The translations under genes were made by a program, and so were the position numbers. A stretch of DNA of 64,000 nt, from contig NZ_JHAC01000005.1 of assembly GCF_000599865.1 (NCBI RefSeq), positions 1 to 64,000 on the forward strand, written 5' to 3'. This stretch comes from Deinococcus phoenicis. GTDB taxonomy: Bacteria > Deinococcota > Deinococci > Deinococcales > Deinococcaceae. Below the pieces are notes generated by a model. That model was not told the origin of the DNA. It was given only the letters and a program-made list of their open reading frames with translations, and ran no database searches. Shown piece after piece: positions 1-11,821 of the stretch; positions within the stretch are counted from its first letter, which is position 1, and every line of letters starts with the position of its first letter.

Positions 1-360
1 GCTCTGCATCTGCGCTACCCGGACGCAAAGAAAATACGTTTGGTGCTGGATCAGCTTTCCACGCACACTCCGTCGGCGTTGTACGAACACCTCTCACCCG
101 ACGAAGCCAACATGCTAAAGAGGCGCTTCGAGTGGATTTATACACCGAAGCACGCCTCTTGGTTGAATATGGCAGAGATGGAATGGTCGGTTCTGGAGCG
201 CCAGTGTTTAGGACAGCGCTTGGCGACAAGAGAGGCACTAGAACGTGAAGTGAAAGCCTGGGAAGCAGACCGTAATGTTCAGGAAGTCAAGGTCAGTTGG
301 CAGTTCACCACACATGCCGCACGAGTAAAACTGAGCCGCCGCTATCCGTCCCTAAATTAA
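1..360 (+). CDS. IS630-family transposase, C-terminal part (5' end outside window)
   Basis: The frame is open from the first base, so the gene begins upstream of the window. The 119 visible residues cover the end of the DDE catalytic domain: an Asp in LVLDQLSTH (residue 17 of the visible part) and the SWLNMAEMEWSVL segment carrying the last catalytic Glu, both typical of IS630-type transposases. The protein ends normally with TAA. Its base composition is clearly more AT-rich than the neighbouring genes, as expected for a transferred element. The right end of the element probably lies within about 30 bases of the stop codon, where a CTAG (the usual IS630 target) occurs at 386-389. Whether the upstream part is intact cannot be seen. 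Confidence 0.9.
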   Translation, partial: ALHLRYPDAKKIRLVLDQLSTHTPSALYEHLSPDEANMLKRRFEWIYTPKHASWLNMAEMEWSVLERQCLGQRLATREALEREVKAWEADRNVQEVKVSWQFTTHAARVKLSRRYPSLN

Positions 361-385
361 ACCTCATTATGCCTGTGGCGCTCCA

Positions 386-555
386 CTAGAGCATTTGTCA
401 AAAAGAGACCTTCTTTTTGACCGAGCGGGCGGGTAGGCGTCCTCAAGGGCGTCCGTTCTGCCCAAGACAGCGAGTGAAAGAGGGAGAGCGTTTGGGAGAA
501 TGGAACTGTTGGAGGCGCTTTCCCTCCAACGGTGTAATTCGGACAAATGCTCTAG
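386..555 (+). mobile_element. MITE copy 1 (170 bp, CTAG-flanked, 14-bp inverted ends)
   Basis: A non-coding element bounded by perfect 14-bp inverted repeats, CTAGAGCATTTGTC on the left and its reverse complement on the right. Internally it has a 9-bp A/T hairpin at 398-420 (TCAAAAAGA, loop GACCT, TCTTTTTGA) and an 8-bp hairpin at 508-530 (GTTGGAGG, 7-base loop, CCTCCAAC). It recurs at 4288-4417 (inverted, 40 bp shorter) and 58221-58390. The TA inside the flanking CTAG looks like the duplicated target, as for IS630/Tc1-type or some IS5-type elements. It has no coding capacity, so a transposase must act in trans. Its right end supplies the TAG stop codon of the minus-strand cheB gene. Confidence 0.85.
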
Positions 556-1601
556 TCGCGCTGCACGGTCGCCTCCAGCTTCTCCTCACTCAGCGGCTCG
601 TTTTGAAAGATCACGCTCCGCAGGGTCTCGGTGCGGCGCTCGGCCCGGCACGCCTGCTCCAGAAAGGCCCGCGCCGTCTGCGGTTCTCCGGTTTCCTCGA
701 AGCGCCCGCTGAGCTGCCGGAGCAGCAGCGCAGTTTCCTCCAGCCCGCGAATCACCTGGTACGCCTGCGCCTCGGTGGCCTCGGTGAGGTCCGCCAGCAG
801 CGCGTCGGCGGTGTAGGCGTGGCCGGTATGGCAGCGGAAACGGGTCAGGGTGCCTTCCTCCACCTGCACCAGCACGCCCTGACACTCCGGGCAGGTGAAG
901 GGTGACAGCTTCCCCAGCGCCATGATGCCCAGCCGGTACGCGCTGTCCTTGGCGGCGATCGGCACCTCGGCCCGCAGGCGCTCGCGCTCCTCCCCCGTCA
1001 GGCCGGGGGCGGGGGCCTCGGGGCGCGGTGCCTGCACCAGCCGGACCAGCCGCCCGGCGATCTCGGAGGCGGGCAGCACGGCGTCGATCTGCACGTGCTG
1101 GAGGGCGCTGCGCGGCATCGGGTCGAACAGGGCCTCGGCGGGGTCCTGCACCAGCGCCGTGCCCCCCAGGCGCTTGATGGTCCACAGGCCCGAGGTGCCG
1201 TCGTCCAGCAGCCCGGACAGGACCACGCCGATCACGCCTGCACCGTGCGTGTACGCCGCCGAGCGGAACAGCGCGTCCACTGAGGGCCGGAACCGGTTCT
1301 CGCGCGGGCCTTTTTTCACGGCCACCCGGTCCCCATCGATCAAGAGGTGGTGGTCGGGCGGCGCGATGTAGATGTGGCCCGGCCGGAAGACCTCGCCGTC
1401 CTCGGGATGCACGGCGGGCAGGGCCGAGGCCCGGCTGAGAATACGTGGCAGGGCGCTCGGGCTGTGCGGCGCGATATGCAGCACCACGAAGAGCGCCGCC
1501 GGGAAGTCGGCCGGCAGCCGCGCCACCAGGGCGGACAGGGCTTCCACACCACCGGCGGAAGCGCCAATGACCACGATTCGGGGTTGCCGGGGTTGCGTCA
1601 T
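552..1601 (-). CDS. cheB: CheB-type protein-glutamate methylesterase with C-terminal zinc-ribbon-like tail
   Basis: 349 residues. Residues 8-190 form a CheB methylesterase domain, which removes methyl groups from receptor glutamates. The catalytic triad is visible: Ser15 in IGASAGG, His42 in VVLHIAPHS and Asp134 in GLLDDGTSG. There is no N-terminal receiver domain, so it cannot be switched by CheA phosphorylation in the classical way. Residues 200-349 are a helical extension with a metal-site-like cluster CPEC (Cys237, Cys240) and CHTGH (Cys257, His258/His261). It is last in a minus-strand run of kinase, cheB, cheB. The stop codon TAG is formed by the end of the MITE at 386-555. The closest relative visible is the neighbouring gene at 1675-2724, of exactly the same length. 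Confidence 0.88.
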   Translation of the reverse strand: MTQPRQPRIVVIGASAGGVEALSALVARLPADFPAALFVVLHIAPHSPSALPRILSRASALPAVHPEDGEVFRPGHIYIAPPDHHLLIDGDRVAVKKGPRENRFRPSVDALFRSAAYTHGAGVIGVVLSGLLDDGTSGLWTIKRLGGTALVQDPAEALFDPMPRSALQHVQIDAVLPASEIAGRLVRLVQAPRPEAPAPGLTGEERERLRAEVPIAAKDSAYRLGIMALGKLSPFTCPECQGVLVQVEEGTLTRFRCHTGHAYTADALLADLTEATEAQAYQVIRGLEETALLLRQLSGRFEETGEPQTARAFLEQACRAERRTETLRSVIFQNEPLSEEKLEATVQRD

Positions 1602-1674
1602 GCTGCTGCCTATTGTGCGCCTTCCCGCCGGAAGAAAGCCTGGGCAGGCTCCCCCATTCGGCCTGTGCGCCGCC

Positions 1675-2724
1675 TCAGCCCGGATCGCGGCCCGGCTCCG
1701 GCTGAAAGACCGGCTCGCTCAGGGAGTCGTGCCGCAGCAGAATCGCGCGCACCTGGCGGGTCCGCTCCTGCGACTCGTGCGCCTTGTCGAACAGGAGTTC
1801 GGCCGTGTGCGTCTCGCCCAGTCCGGCGTAGTATTCCCCGAGCTGTTGCAGGAGCATGGTGTTTTCTTCCAGCACGCGGACCGCGTTCCAGAGGGTATCC
1901 TCGACCGATTCGTTCACCCCGGCCAGCAGGGCGTTGGCGGTAAAGGCGTGCCCGGTATGACAGCGGTAGCGCACGTTGCGGCCCTCGGTGAGCCTGACCA
2001 GCGTTCCGTGGCACTCCGGGCAGGTGAGCGGCGACAGGTCGCCCATGCCCATGATGCCGCTTTGCAGCGCGTTGTGTTCGGCGGCGATGCGGACCTCGGC
2101 TTCCAGGCGCTGGCGCTCTTCCTCGTTCATCCGGTCCTCCCCCTGATCCGGCCGGCTGACCAGCCGGGTGAGCAGCGCCCCCAGTCCGGCCACCGGGACC
2201 ACGTGGTCCACGTCCACCTGCTGGAGGGCGTTCAGCGGCATCTCGGGGAACAGGGCGTCGTCCGGCGCCTGCACGACGGCCACGCCGCCCCGGCGCTTGA
2301 CGGTCCACAGGCCGGACGTGCCGTCGTCCAGCGTGCCGGAAAGCACGGCGCCGATCACCGCCGGGCCGTACACGTAGGCCGCCGAGCGGAACAGCGCGTC
2401 CACCGAGGGCCGGAAGCGGTTTTCCTTCGGCCCCCGGGTCACGGCCACCCGGCCCGGCTCGACCAGCAGGTGATGGTCCGGCGGCGCGACGTAGATGTGC
2501 CCCGGCATGAGCGGTTCCTGGTCCTGGGCATGGGCTGCGGGCAGCGGGCCGCGCCCCCGCAGCAGCTGAGGCAGCAGGCTCGGGCCGCCCGCCGCGACGT
2601 GCAGCACCACCAGGATGGGGGCCGGAAAGTCGGCGGGGAGCGACGCGGCGAGGGTGAGCAGGCTCTCCACACCCCCGGCGGATGCACCGATCACGACGAT
2701 ATGCTGCGCTGCCATAGCCTGCAT
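1675..2724 (-). CDS. cheB: CheB-type protein-glutamate methylesterase, second paralogue
   Basis: 349 residues from the ATG at 2724, chosen because GGGAGA lies 6 bases upstream and because it gives the same length and residue numbering as the paralogue at 552-1601. An ATG at 2715 is the alternative. The triad is Ser15 (IGASAGG), His42 (LVVLHVAAG) and Asp134 (GTLDDGTSG). Again there is no receiver domain, and the C-terminal third carries CPEC and CHTGH, a likely zinc ribbon, followed by helices. The two genes look like a tandem duplication, 73 bp apart. It probably acts with the upstream PAS kinase-like protein and the CheB-CheR fusion on the opposite strand; the receptor is unknown. Confidence 0.87.
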   Translation of the reverse strand: MQAMAAQHIVVIGASAGGVESLLTLAASLPADFPAPILVVLHVAAGGPSLLPQLLRGRGPLPAAHAQDQEPLMPGHIYVAPPDHHLLVEPGRVAVTRGPKENRFRPSVDALFRSAAYVYGPAVIGAVLSGTLDDGTSGLWTVKRRGGVAVVQAPDDALFPEMPLNALQQVDVDHVVPVAGLGALLTRLVSRPDQGEDRMNEEERQRLEAEVRIAAEHNALQSGIMGMGDLSPLTCPECHGTLVRLTEGRNVRYRCHTGHAFTANALLAGVNESVEDTLWNAVRVLEENTMLLQQLGEYYAGLGETHTAELLFDKAHESQERTRQVRAILLRHDSLSEPVFQPEPGRDPG

Positions 2725-2815
2725 TCTGGGTCTCCCGGCCTGCCGGCGGCCTCGACTGACCTTAAGGGAAGGTGTGCTCAACCAGAGGGGGCGCGGCCTG
2801 CTCCTGGTCCGGAAC

Positions 2816-4132
2816 TCAATCGAGGTCGGTGGGCTGCTTGGGCAGGGCCACATAAAAGGTCGCGCCCTCCCCGACCTTGCCCTCGGCCCACACGCGGCCC
2901 CCGTAGCGGGACACCACGCGCCGCACGGTCGCCAGGCCCACCCCGGCCCCCTCGTAGTCGCGCTCGCTGTGCAGCCGCTGGAACACGTTGAACAGGCGGT
3001 CGCGGTAACGCATGTTGAACCCCACCCCGTTGTCGCGCACGCCGATCACGTACTCGCTGGGGGTTTCCTGGGCGGACACCCAGATGCGGGCTTCCTCACG
3101 TCCGCGCGTGAACTTCAGGGCGTTGCCCAGCAGTTGCCGGAACACGATCTGCATCGCGCCGCTGTCGGCCTGCACGACCGGCAGGGCCTCGTGCGTCAGC
3201 TGCACCGGGCGGGCCGTCAGCTCGGACGCGAGTTTCTTGCGGACCTCCTTGAGCACCTGTTCGAGCGGCACCGCCGTGAGGCGCATCCGCATCCGGCTGG
3301 CCCGCGAGAAGTCGAGCAGCGCGGCGATCAGGCCCTGCATCCGCGTGGCCGAATGCTGGATGTGGTCGAGGGACCGCTGGGCCTGTTCACCCGTCGGCTG
3401 CTCCCTGAGCCGTTCGGTAAAGCTCTGGATATGCCGCAGGGGCGCTTCCAGATCGGTGGCGACGTCGTAGGTGAAGCGTTCGAGTTCCTCGGCCAGGACC
3501 CGCACGCGGGCGCTGCGCTGCTCCACCCGCTGTTCGAGCGTCTGGTTCAGGCGCATCACCTCCTCCTGGGCCAGCTTCTGGGCACTGATGTCGATGACGG
3601 CGGCGCGGCAGTGGGCGCCGGGCCTCTCCGCCACGTCGGCCGCGACGGCTTCCAGCTGGACCCAGCAGCTCTGGCCGTCCTGCCGGTCCAGTTTCAGCTC
3701 GACCACCCGTTTGCCGGGCGCCTCGAACACCCGCCGCAGCAGCGCCGCGAAGTGTCCCCGGAACTCAGTGTCCACGAACAGCGGAAAGCGCCGCCCCAGC
3801 AGGCGCTCGCGGGTCACACCCAGCAGGTCGCAGCCCGTCAGGTTCGCCTCTTGGATCAGCCCCTGGCGGTCGAAGGTGAAGTACCCGATGGGCGCGAGGT
3901 CAAAAAGGTCCAGGTACTTGCCGTGCGCTTCCTCGGCCGCCAGCAGCGCGCGGCGCAGTTCCTCATTCTGGTGTTCGAGTTCGATCTGGTGGACCTGCAA
4001 CTCATGCACCACCGCCGCCGGGTCCAGCGGAAACTGTCCGGGCGGCCGGGAAGGCGACTCTTGCAGCTGCCGTTCCGCCTGCTCGCGGAGGCTCTCCCCC
4101 GGGGGGATGTCGGGGATGTGGTCCTGCTTCAT
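2816..4132 (-). CDS. PAS histidine-kinase-like protein lacking the phospho-acceptor histidine
   Basis: 438 residues from the ATG at 4132 (GGAGG 11 bases upstream); the open frame continues into the MITE but this is not thought to be coding. A PAS domain lies at about residues 60-185, a coiled dimerisation region follows, and a HATPase domain lies at about 300-435. The H-box reads DVATDLEAPLRHI where the family has SHDLxxPLR: the histidine is replaced by Thr226. The ATP site looks intact: N box LLGNALKF, G1 DNGVGF, G2 GAGVGLATV. It may therefore be a pseudokinase or ligand-gated scaffold. It is first in a minus-strand operon with the two cheB genes (91 bp gap) and divergent from the CheB-CheR fusion gene. 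Confidence 0.85.
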   Translation of the reverse strand: MKQDHIPDIPPGESLREQAERQLQESPSRPPGQFPLDPAAVVHELQVHQIELEHQNEELRRALLAAEEAHGKYLDLFDLAPIGYFTFDRQGLIQEANLTGCDLLGVTRERLLGRRFPLFVDTEFRGHFAALLRRVFEAPGKRVVELKLDRQDGQSCWVQLEAVAADVAERPGAHCRAAVIDISAQKLAQEEVMRLNQTLEQRVEQRSARVRVLAEELERFTYDVATDLEAPLRHIQSFTERLREQPTGEQAQRSLDHIQHSATRMQGLIAALLDFSRASRMRMRLTAVPLEQVLKEVRKKLASELTARPVQLTHEALPVVQADSGAMQIVFRQLLGNALKFTRGREEARIWVSAQETPSEYVIGVRDNGVGFNMRYRDRLFNVFQRLHSERDYEGAGVGLATVRRVVSRYGGRVWAEGKVGEGATFYVALPKQPTDLD

Positions 4133-4287
4133 GCTTGCCTGTGCCTCCGAGGTGTCGGGGTGCGGGAAGTGGTGACAGAGGCGTGGCAAGCATGTCCCGT
4201 GACTGGTGTCTGTTTGCACAGTATACCTTGCGGGTCCACGGGCTGTCCTCCCTGTCCGTTCGGCCCATTGTTCCGGAAGGCCGCGCG

Positions 4288-4417
4288 CTAGAGCATTTGT
4301 CCGAATTACACCGCCCTGGGGAAAGCGCCTCCAACGGTTCCATTCTCCCAAACGCTCTCCCTCTTTCACTCGCTCCGCTCGGTCAAAAAGAAGGTCTCTT
4401 TTTGACAAATGCTCTAG
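4288..4417 (-). mobile_element. MITE copy 2 (130 bp, inverted relative to copies 1 and 3)
   Basis: Same 14-bp inverted ends (CTAGAGCATTTGTC) and the same A/T hairpin as copy 1, read on the minus strand. About 40 bp present in copies 1 and 3 between GAGCGG and AGCGAGTG is missing. The second hairpin is broken because one arm differs. It sits in the divergent region between the PAS kinase-like gene and the CheB-CheR fusion gene, where it could alter promoters of either operon. Confidence 0.85.
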
Positions 4418-4505
4418 ACTGCGCTCCGCCGGTCACGCTTTTCGCCCCACGTCCGGGGGCCGCAGAGCCACGCCGAACGTCTTTTCTTTTCAGGGAGCTT
4501 CCCCC

Positions 4506-7500
4506 ATGCCGCAAGACTCAGATCGGACGTCCGCCCCGCCCGCTCCGGCCCGGTCCAGCCCAGATCTGGCCCACCCGGATCTGGCCCACTCGGATTTGGC
4601 CAGCCCAGGCTCGCCGGGTCCTGTCCCGTCCGGTGCCGCGCCCGCCGCGCTGGTCGGCATTGGGGGGTCGGCGGGCGCGCTCGACGGCTACGAGCGCTTT
4701 TTCACGGCCATGCCTGCCGGAAGTGGGCTGGCCTTTATCGTGGTGCCGCACCTCGATCCGGCGGGGGCCGGGGTGATGCCCGAGCTGCTGGCCCGCTGCA
4801 CGCCGCTGCCGGTGCTGGAGATCATCGACGGGCAGGAGGTCCAGGCCGACCACGTGTACGTCTTGCCGCCCGGACATACGGTGGTCGTGATGCAGGGCAT
4901 CTTGCTGCTGACGCCCGATCCGCAGGCCTACAAGCCCATCGACCAGTTTTTTCAGAGCCTCGCCGCCGACCAGGGCGGACGGGCGGTGGGCGTGGTGCTC
5001 TCGGGCATGGGCACCGACGGGAGCCAGGGGGTGCAGGCGATCAAGGAACACCTGGGGCTGGTGCTGGTGCAGGACCCCGCCAGCGCACAATACCCCAGCA
5101 TGCCGCACAGCGCGGTGGCGACCGGCACCGCCGACCGGGTGCTGCCCGCCGAGGAACTGGCTGCCGAACTGTACGCCCACGTGACCCGGACGCGCGCCCT
5201 GCGCCAGCAAGACGCCTTTCCCGATTCGGGCCGGGCGTCCGCCGCGCTGCAAAAGATCCTGCTGCACGTGCGCGCCCGCACCGGGCAGGATTTCTCGCCC
5301 TACAAGCAAAGCACGCTGGTGCGGCGCATCGACCGGCGCATGAAGAGTCAGCAGATTCAGGAACTGGGCCATTACGCCCGCTACCTGGGCGAACATCCCG
5401 CCGAGGTGGACGCCCTCTTCCGCGATTTCCTGATCAACGTCACCAGCTTCTTTCGCGACCCCCAGGCGTTCGAGGTGCTGGGCACGCAGCTCCGGGCCTA
5501 CCTGCACGAACACGCGGACCTGGATGCCTTCCGGGTGTGGGTGACCGGCTGCTCGACCGGCGAGGAAGCCTATTCCCTCGCCATACTGCTGACCGAGGTG
5601 CTGGACGGGTTCGCGGGCGAGCGGCACGTGCAGGTGCAGGTCTTCGCCACCGACCTCGACCAGGAGGCCATCGACGTGGCCCGCCTGGGCGTGTACTCGC
5701 CGCAGGGCGTGGCGGGGGTCTCGCCCGCGCGGCTGGAGCGCTTCTTCACGCCGCTGCCGGGCGGCTTTCAGGTCCGGAGCGAACTGCGCGAGATGATCGT
5801 CTTTGCCAGGCACAACGTGTTCGGGGACCCGCCCTTTACCCGGCTGGACCTGCTGTCGTGCCGCAACCTGCTGATCTACTTCGGCGCGGAACTGCAAAAA
5901 CAGATTCTGCCGCTGTTCCATTACGCGCTGAAGCCCGGCGGCCTGCTGTTCCTGGGGCCGTCCGAGACGCTCGGCCCCAGCCGCGACCTGTTCGGCAGTG
6001 TGGACAACCGCTGGAAACTCTACCGGCGGGGCCACGACCGGGGCGGCGGCCCCCCGCTGGGGTATCTCAATTCTGCGCCGCCTGCCCCCGAGCGGCTCAG
6101 CCCGCCCCGGCCGGGCCGGCTCCGCGGGGAGAGCCTCGCCGGGCAGCCGAAGGTGCCGAGCATGATTCAGCACCTGCTGGTCAGCGAGTGGGCGCCGCCC
6201 GCCGTGGCGGTGGACGCGCAGGGGAACGTGGTGTACGTCAGTGGCCGCACCGGGGCCTATCTGGAACTGCCGGTCGGCATGCCGAACAACAACGTGGTGG
6301 ATATGGCGCTGCCGGCCCTGCGGTACGAACTGGACAGTGCTCTGGGGGTGGCGGTGTCCAGCGGCCAGGAGGTGCGCCCCCCGAACCTGACTGTGGAGGT
6401 CTGCGGCGTTCCCCGGAGCATCGAGCTGATCGTGCGGCCCCTGCACCTGCCCGAGCATGCGCAGCCCCTGTTCCTGATCGTCTTTCAGGACCGGGGCGCG
6501 GCGGCGGACCCCGGCACCGCGCGGAGTGTCCTGCCGGAATACGGGGAACGCACCGCCGAACTCGAACGCGAACTGGCGACCGCCCGCGAGTACCTGCGCG
6601 CCACCATCGAGGAGATGGAAGTTTCGCTGGAGGAGCGCAAGAGCACCAACGAGGAACTCCAGACCGCCAACGAGGAGTTGCAGAGCAGCAACGAGGAACT
6701 GATGACCTCCAAGGAAGAACTTCAGTCTCTCAACGAGGAACTGATCACCATCAACAGCGAGCATCAGGTGATCATCACCGACCTGCAACAGGCCAACGAC
6801 GACATGAAGAATCTGCTCGACAGCCTGGGCATCGCCACCGTGTTCCTGGGCAACGACCTGCGAATCAAGCGCTTCACGCCCGGGATCACCCAGGTCATCA
6901 ACCTGAGGCCGGTGGACCTGGGCCGCCCCCTCACCGACCTCGCCTCGAACCTGCGGTACGGCGACCTTGCAGGCGACATCGGGCGCGTGCTGCAAACGCT
7001 GACGCCCCTCGAGGTGTCCGTGCAGACCCTGGAGGGCCGCTGGTTCCTGATGCGGATCTCGCCGTACCGGACCTTCGACAACGTCATCGACGGCGTGGTG
7101 GTGGTCTTTACCGATATCGCGCCCCTCAAGCGGCTGGAACAGGACCTGCGCGAGGCCCTGCTCTACAGCGAGGCCATCGTGAATACCCTCTCGGACCCCC
7201 TGCTGGTCCTCGACCACAATCTGCGCGTCGTCACGCATAATCAGGCGCTGCTCGGGCTGCTGCACCTCGGCTCGGGGGACGTGCAGGGCGAGCGGCTCTA
7301 CGACCTGGGCGACGGCCAGTTCGACCAGCCCGAGCTGGTGGGCCGGTTGCGCGACCTGGGCCTGGGGACGGGCAGCCTGAGCGACTTCATGCTGGATATG
7401 GACCTGCCCGGGGTGGGCCACCGGGCCATCAAATTCAACGCCCGGCAACTGCTGGGCCAGGACGGGACCACCACGCTGCTGCTGCTGTGGGGCGAGGACG

Positions 7501-7571
7501 TGACGCCGATTCTGGAACAGGTCGCGGAGGCGGGGGCGGCCGCGATCCACGGGGAAGGGCCGGAAGTGTAG
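4506..7571 (+). CDS. CheB-CheR fusion with coiled coil and PAS domains
   Basis: 1021 residues from the ATG at 4506, with AGGGAG 8 bases upstream. Order: a short Asp-Leu-Ala-rich N-terminus made of a 15-bp tandem repeat; CheB methylesterase at about 45-225 (GIGGSAGAL serine, VPHLDP histidine, SGMGTDG aspartate); CheR methyltransferase at about 245-500 with the SAM motif [13 protein letters not shown] and the [11 protein letters not shown] segment; a region like an inter-domain PAS; a long coiled coil at about 680-760 built of NEELQ repeats; then two PAS domains. No kinase domain follows. Proteins of this layout methylate and demethylate receptor-like partners in non-flagellar sensory systems. 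It is divergent from the kinase-cheB-cheB operon, so the four proteins probably form one pathway. Confidence 0.9.
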   Translation: MPQDSDRTSAPPAPARSSPDLAHPDLAHSDLASPGSPGPVPSGAAPAALVGIGGSAGALDGYERFFTAMPAGSGLAFIVVPHLDPAGAGVMPELLARCTPLPVLEIIDGQEVQADHVYVLPPGHTVVVMQGILLLTPDPQAYKPIDQFFQSLAADQGGRAVGVVLSGMGTDGSQGVQAIKEHLGLVLVQDPASAQYPSMPHSAVATGTADRVLPAEELAAELYAHVTRTRALRQQDAFPDSGRASAALQKILLHVRARTGQDFSPYKQSTLVRRIDRRMKSQQIQELGHYARYLGEHPAEVDALFRDFLINVTSFFRDPQAFEVLGTQLRAYLHEHADLDAFRVWVTGCSTGEEAYSLAILLTEVLDGFAGERHVQVQVFATDLDQEAIDVARLGVYSPQGVAGVSPARLERFFTPLPGGFQVRSELREMIVFARHNVFGDPPFTRLDLLSCRNLLIYFGAELQKQILPLFHYALKPGGLLFLGPSETLGPSRDLFGSVDNRWKLYRRGHDRGGGPPLGYLNSAPPAPERLSPPRPGRLRGESLAGQPKVPSMIQHLLVSEWAPPAVAVDAQGNVVYVSGRTGAYLELPVGMPNNNVVDMALPALRYELDSALGVAVSSGQEVRPPNLTVEVCGVPRSIELIVRPLHLPEHAQPLFLIVFQDRGAAADPGTARSVLPEYGERTAELERELATAREYLRATIEEMEVSLEERKSTNEELQTANEELQSSNEELMTSKEELQSLNEELITINSEHQVIITDLQQANDDMKNLLDSLGIATVFLGNDLRIKRFTPGITQVINLRPVDLGRPLTDLASNLRYGDLAGDIGRVLQTLTPLEVSVQTLEGRWFLMRISPYRTFDNVIDGVVVVFTDIAPLKRLEQDLREALLYSEAIVNTLSDPLLVLDHNLRVVTHNQALLGLLHLGSGDVQGERLYDLGDGQFDQPELVGRLRDLGLGTGSLSDFMLDMDLPGVGHRAIKFNARQLLGQDGTTTLLLLWGEDVTPILEQVAEAGAAAIHGEGPEV

Positions 7572-7819
7572 AGCCTGGCCTCTGCTGGTCTGGCGCCTGC
7601 TGCGCCCTGTTCCGGGAAACACCCCGGGCGGGGCGTGCGTGCTACCTTCAGCACGAGCAAAATCAACTCTCCCCCCCCGGCCTCCTCCGGCGTCGGCGCG
7701 GTGGCGGTCCGGTCGGGGCCGGGGTCGGCCGCGTGCGGCGGGGCGGATCCGGCCCGAATGATCCGGTGCCCCGCCTGCCCTGCGCTGCCCCCGCGCCGCC
7801 CGAAAGGACCAGACCCCGT

Positions 7820-10685
<2,866 letters not shown>

Positions 10686-10689
<4 letters not shown>

Positions 10690-11423
10690 CCGCCGTTTCT
10701 GGGGCACAGCCTGCGGCTCCCCTGCTGCTCGAGGTCCGGAACCTGCATACCCGTTACGGCCGGGTGGAAGCCCTGGACGGCGTGAGCGTGCAGGTCCCGG
10801 CGGGCCACATCGTCAGCGTGATCGGGGCGAACGGGGCGGGCAAGACCACCCTGATGAACTCCATCATGGGCGTGCTGCCGTCCAGCGGCGAGATTTTTTA
10901 CCAGGGCCAGTCGCTGCGCGGCGTACCGCTGGAGGCGCGGGTGGCGCGCGGCATCAGCCTGGTGCCCGAGCGCCGCGACCTGTTCGCCTCCATGACGGTG
11001 GCCGACAACCTGCAACTGGGAGCCTACAGCCGCCGCCGCGAGAACTGGCGCGCGGACCTCGACGATGTCTATGCCCGCTTTCCCCGCTTGCTGGAACGCC
11101 GCACGCAACTCGCGGGCACGCTGTCCGGCGGCGAACAGCAGATGCTCGCCATTGGCCGCGCCCTGATGGGCAAGCCCAGATTGCTGCTGCTGGACGAACC
11201 CAGCCTGGGCCTCGCCCCCCTGATCGTGCGCGACATCCTGCGGATTGTGCAGGGCCTGCGAGGCGGCGGCGTGACCGTGCTGCTGGTCGAACAGAACGCC
11301 CGCGCCAGCCTCGCGATCAGCGACGAGGCCTACGTGCTGGAAACCGGTCAGGTGAGCTTGCACGGCCCCGCCGCCGAACTCGCCCGCAATGAGGCTTTGG
11401 GGGCCAGCTATCTGGGCGGGTAG
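10686..11423 (+). CDS. livF: Branched-chain amino acid type ABC transporter ATPase (LivF)
   Basis: 245 residues, starting at a GTG that overlaps the previous stop (GTGA) behind an AGAGGGGG ribosome site. Walker [10 protein letters not shown], signature TLSGGEQQ, Walker [12 protein letters not shown] and switch LLVEQNA are all present, matching LivF. It pairs with the ATPase half of the upstream fusion to energise uptake. No periplasmic binding protein gene accompanies the three genes, so this must be encoded elsewhere in the genome. Confidence 0.92.
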
Positions 11424-11467
11424 ACGAGGGCTGTCCGCATTGAGACAGAGCAGACGATCTCTTTTGG

Positions 11468-11739
11468 GGAATATATACACAGTGCTTTTAATACTCCCCC
11501 CTCCTCACGCAAACGCTTTTTGCCGAGGTCAAGAGGCTGCCGCTCTCGCCTATCCCAGAGCAAAAATGAAGCGAACGCCCAGCCTGGTTACGTTCCCGGG
11601 CTGGGTTGAAGCTGAATGCTCTGTTCGCTTGATAGGGCGAGTCCGGCACGCTCAAGCATTGGCTCAAGCAGACAGAGATGATTGCAGCGTAGTCTGAGAG
11701 TAGGTGGGGACGTGAGCCAGAGGATCTTGTATATATTCC
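11468..11739. repeat. Structured element bounded by 12-bp inverted repeats
   Basis: This covers most of the gene-free stretch 11424-11821. GGAATATATACA at 11468-11479 is matched by its reverse complement at 11728-11739. Nested inside are CTCGCCTATC with GATAGGGCGAG (one bulge), AAGCGAAC with GTTCGCTT, and CCCAGCC with GGCTGGG, which could fold into one long stem. AGAGCA with TGCTCT would form a competing pairing. No convincing protein frame exists. It is more AT-rich at the ends than the flanking genes. It could be a second kind of MITE or a structured RNA; no target duplication is evident. Confidence 0.5.
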
Positions 11740-11821
11740 TACTTCTTGGTCACCGCCCTGGTGCCCGCCGACGCCCTACGCCTCCTGCGCTGGCGCGGGT
11801 AAGCGCGAGAGGAGCAACCGT

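Noticed and set aside
4133..4408. N-terminal extension of the PAS kinase-like protein into the MITE
   Set aside because: The extra residues are translated MITE sequence; the ATG at 4132 has a ribosome site and gives a normal N-terminus.
4518..7622. A 1034-codon open frame antisense to the CheB-CheR fusion
   Set aside because: Low-complexity Gln/His/Arg-rich translation with no motif, a shadow of the real gene.
11389..11697. A 102-codon frame across the structured element
   Set aside because: It starts within livF and has no recognisable protein features; the inverted repeats explain the region better.
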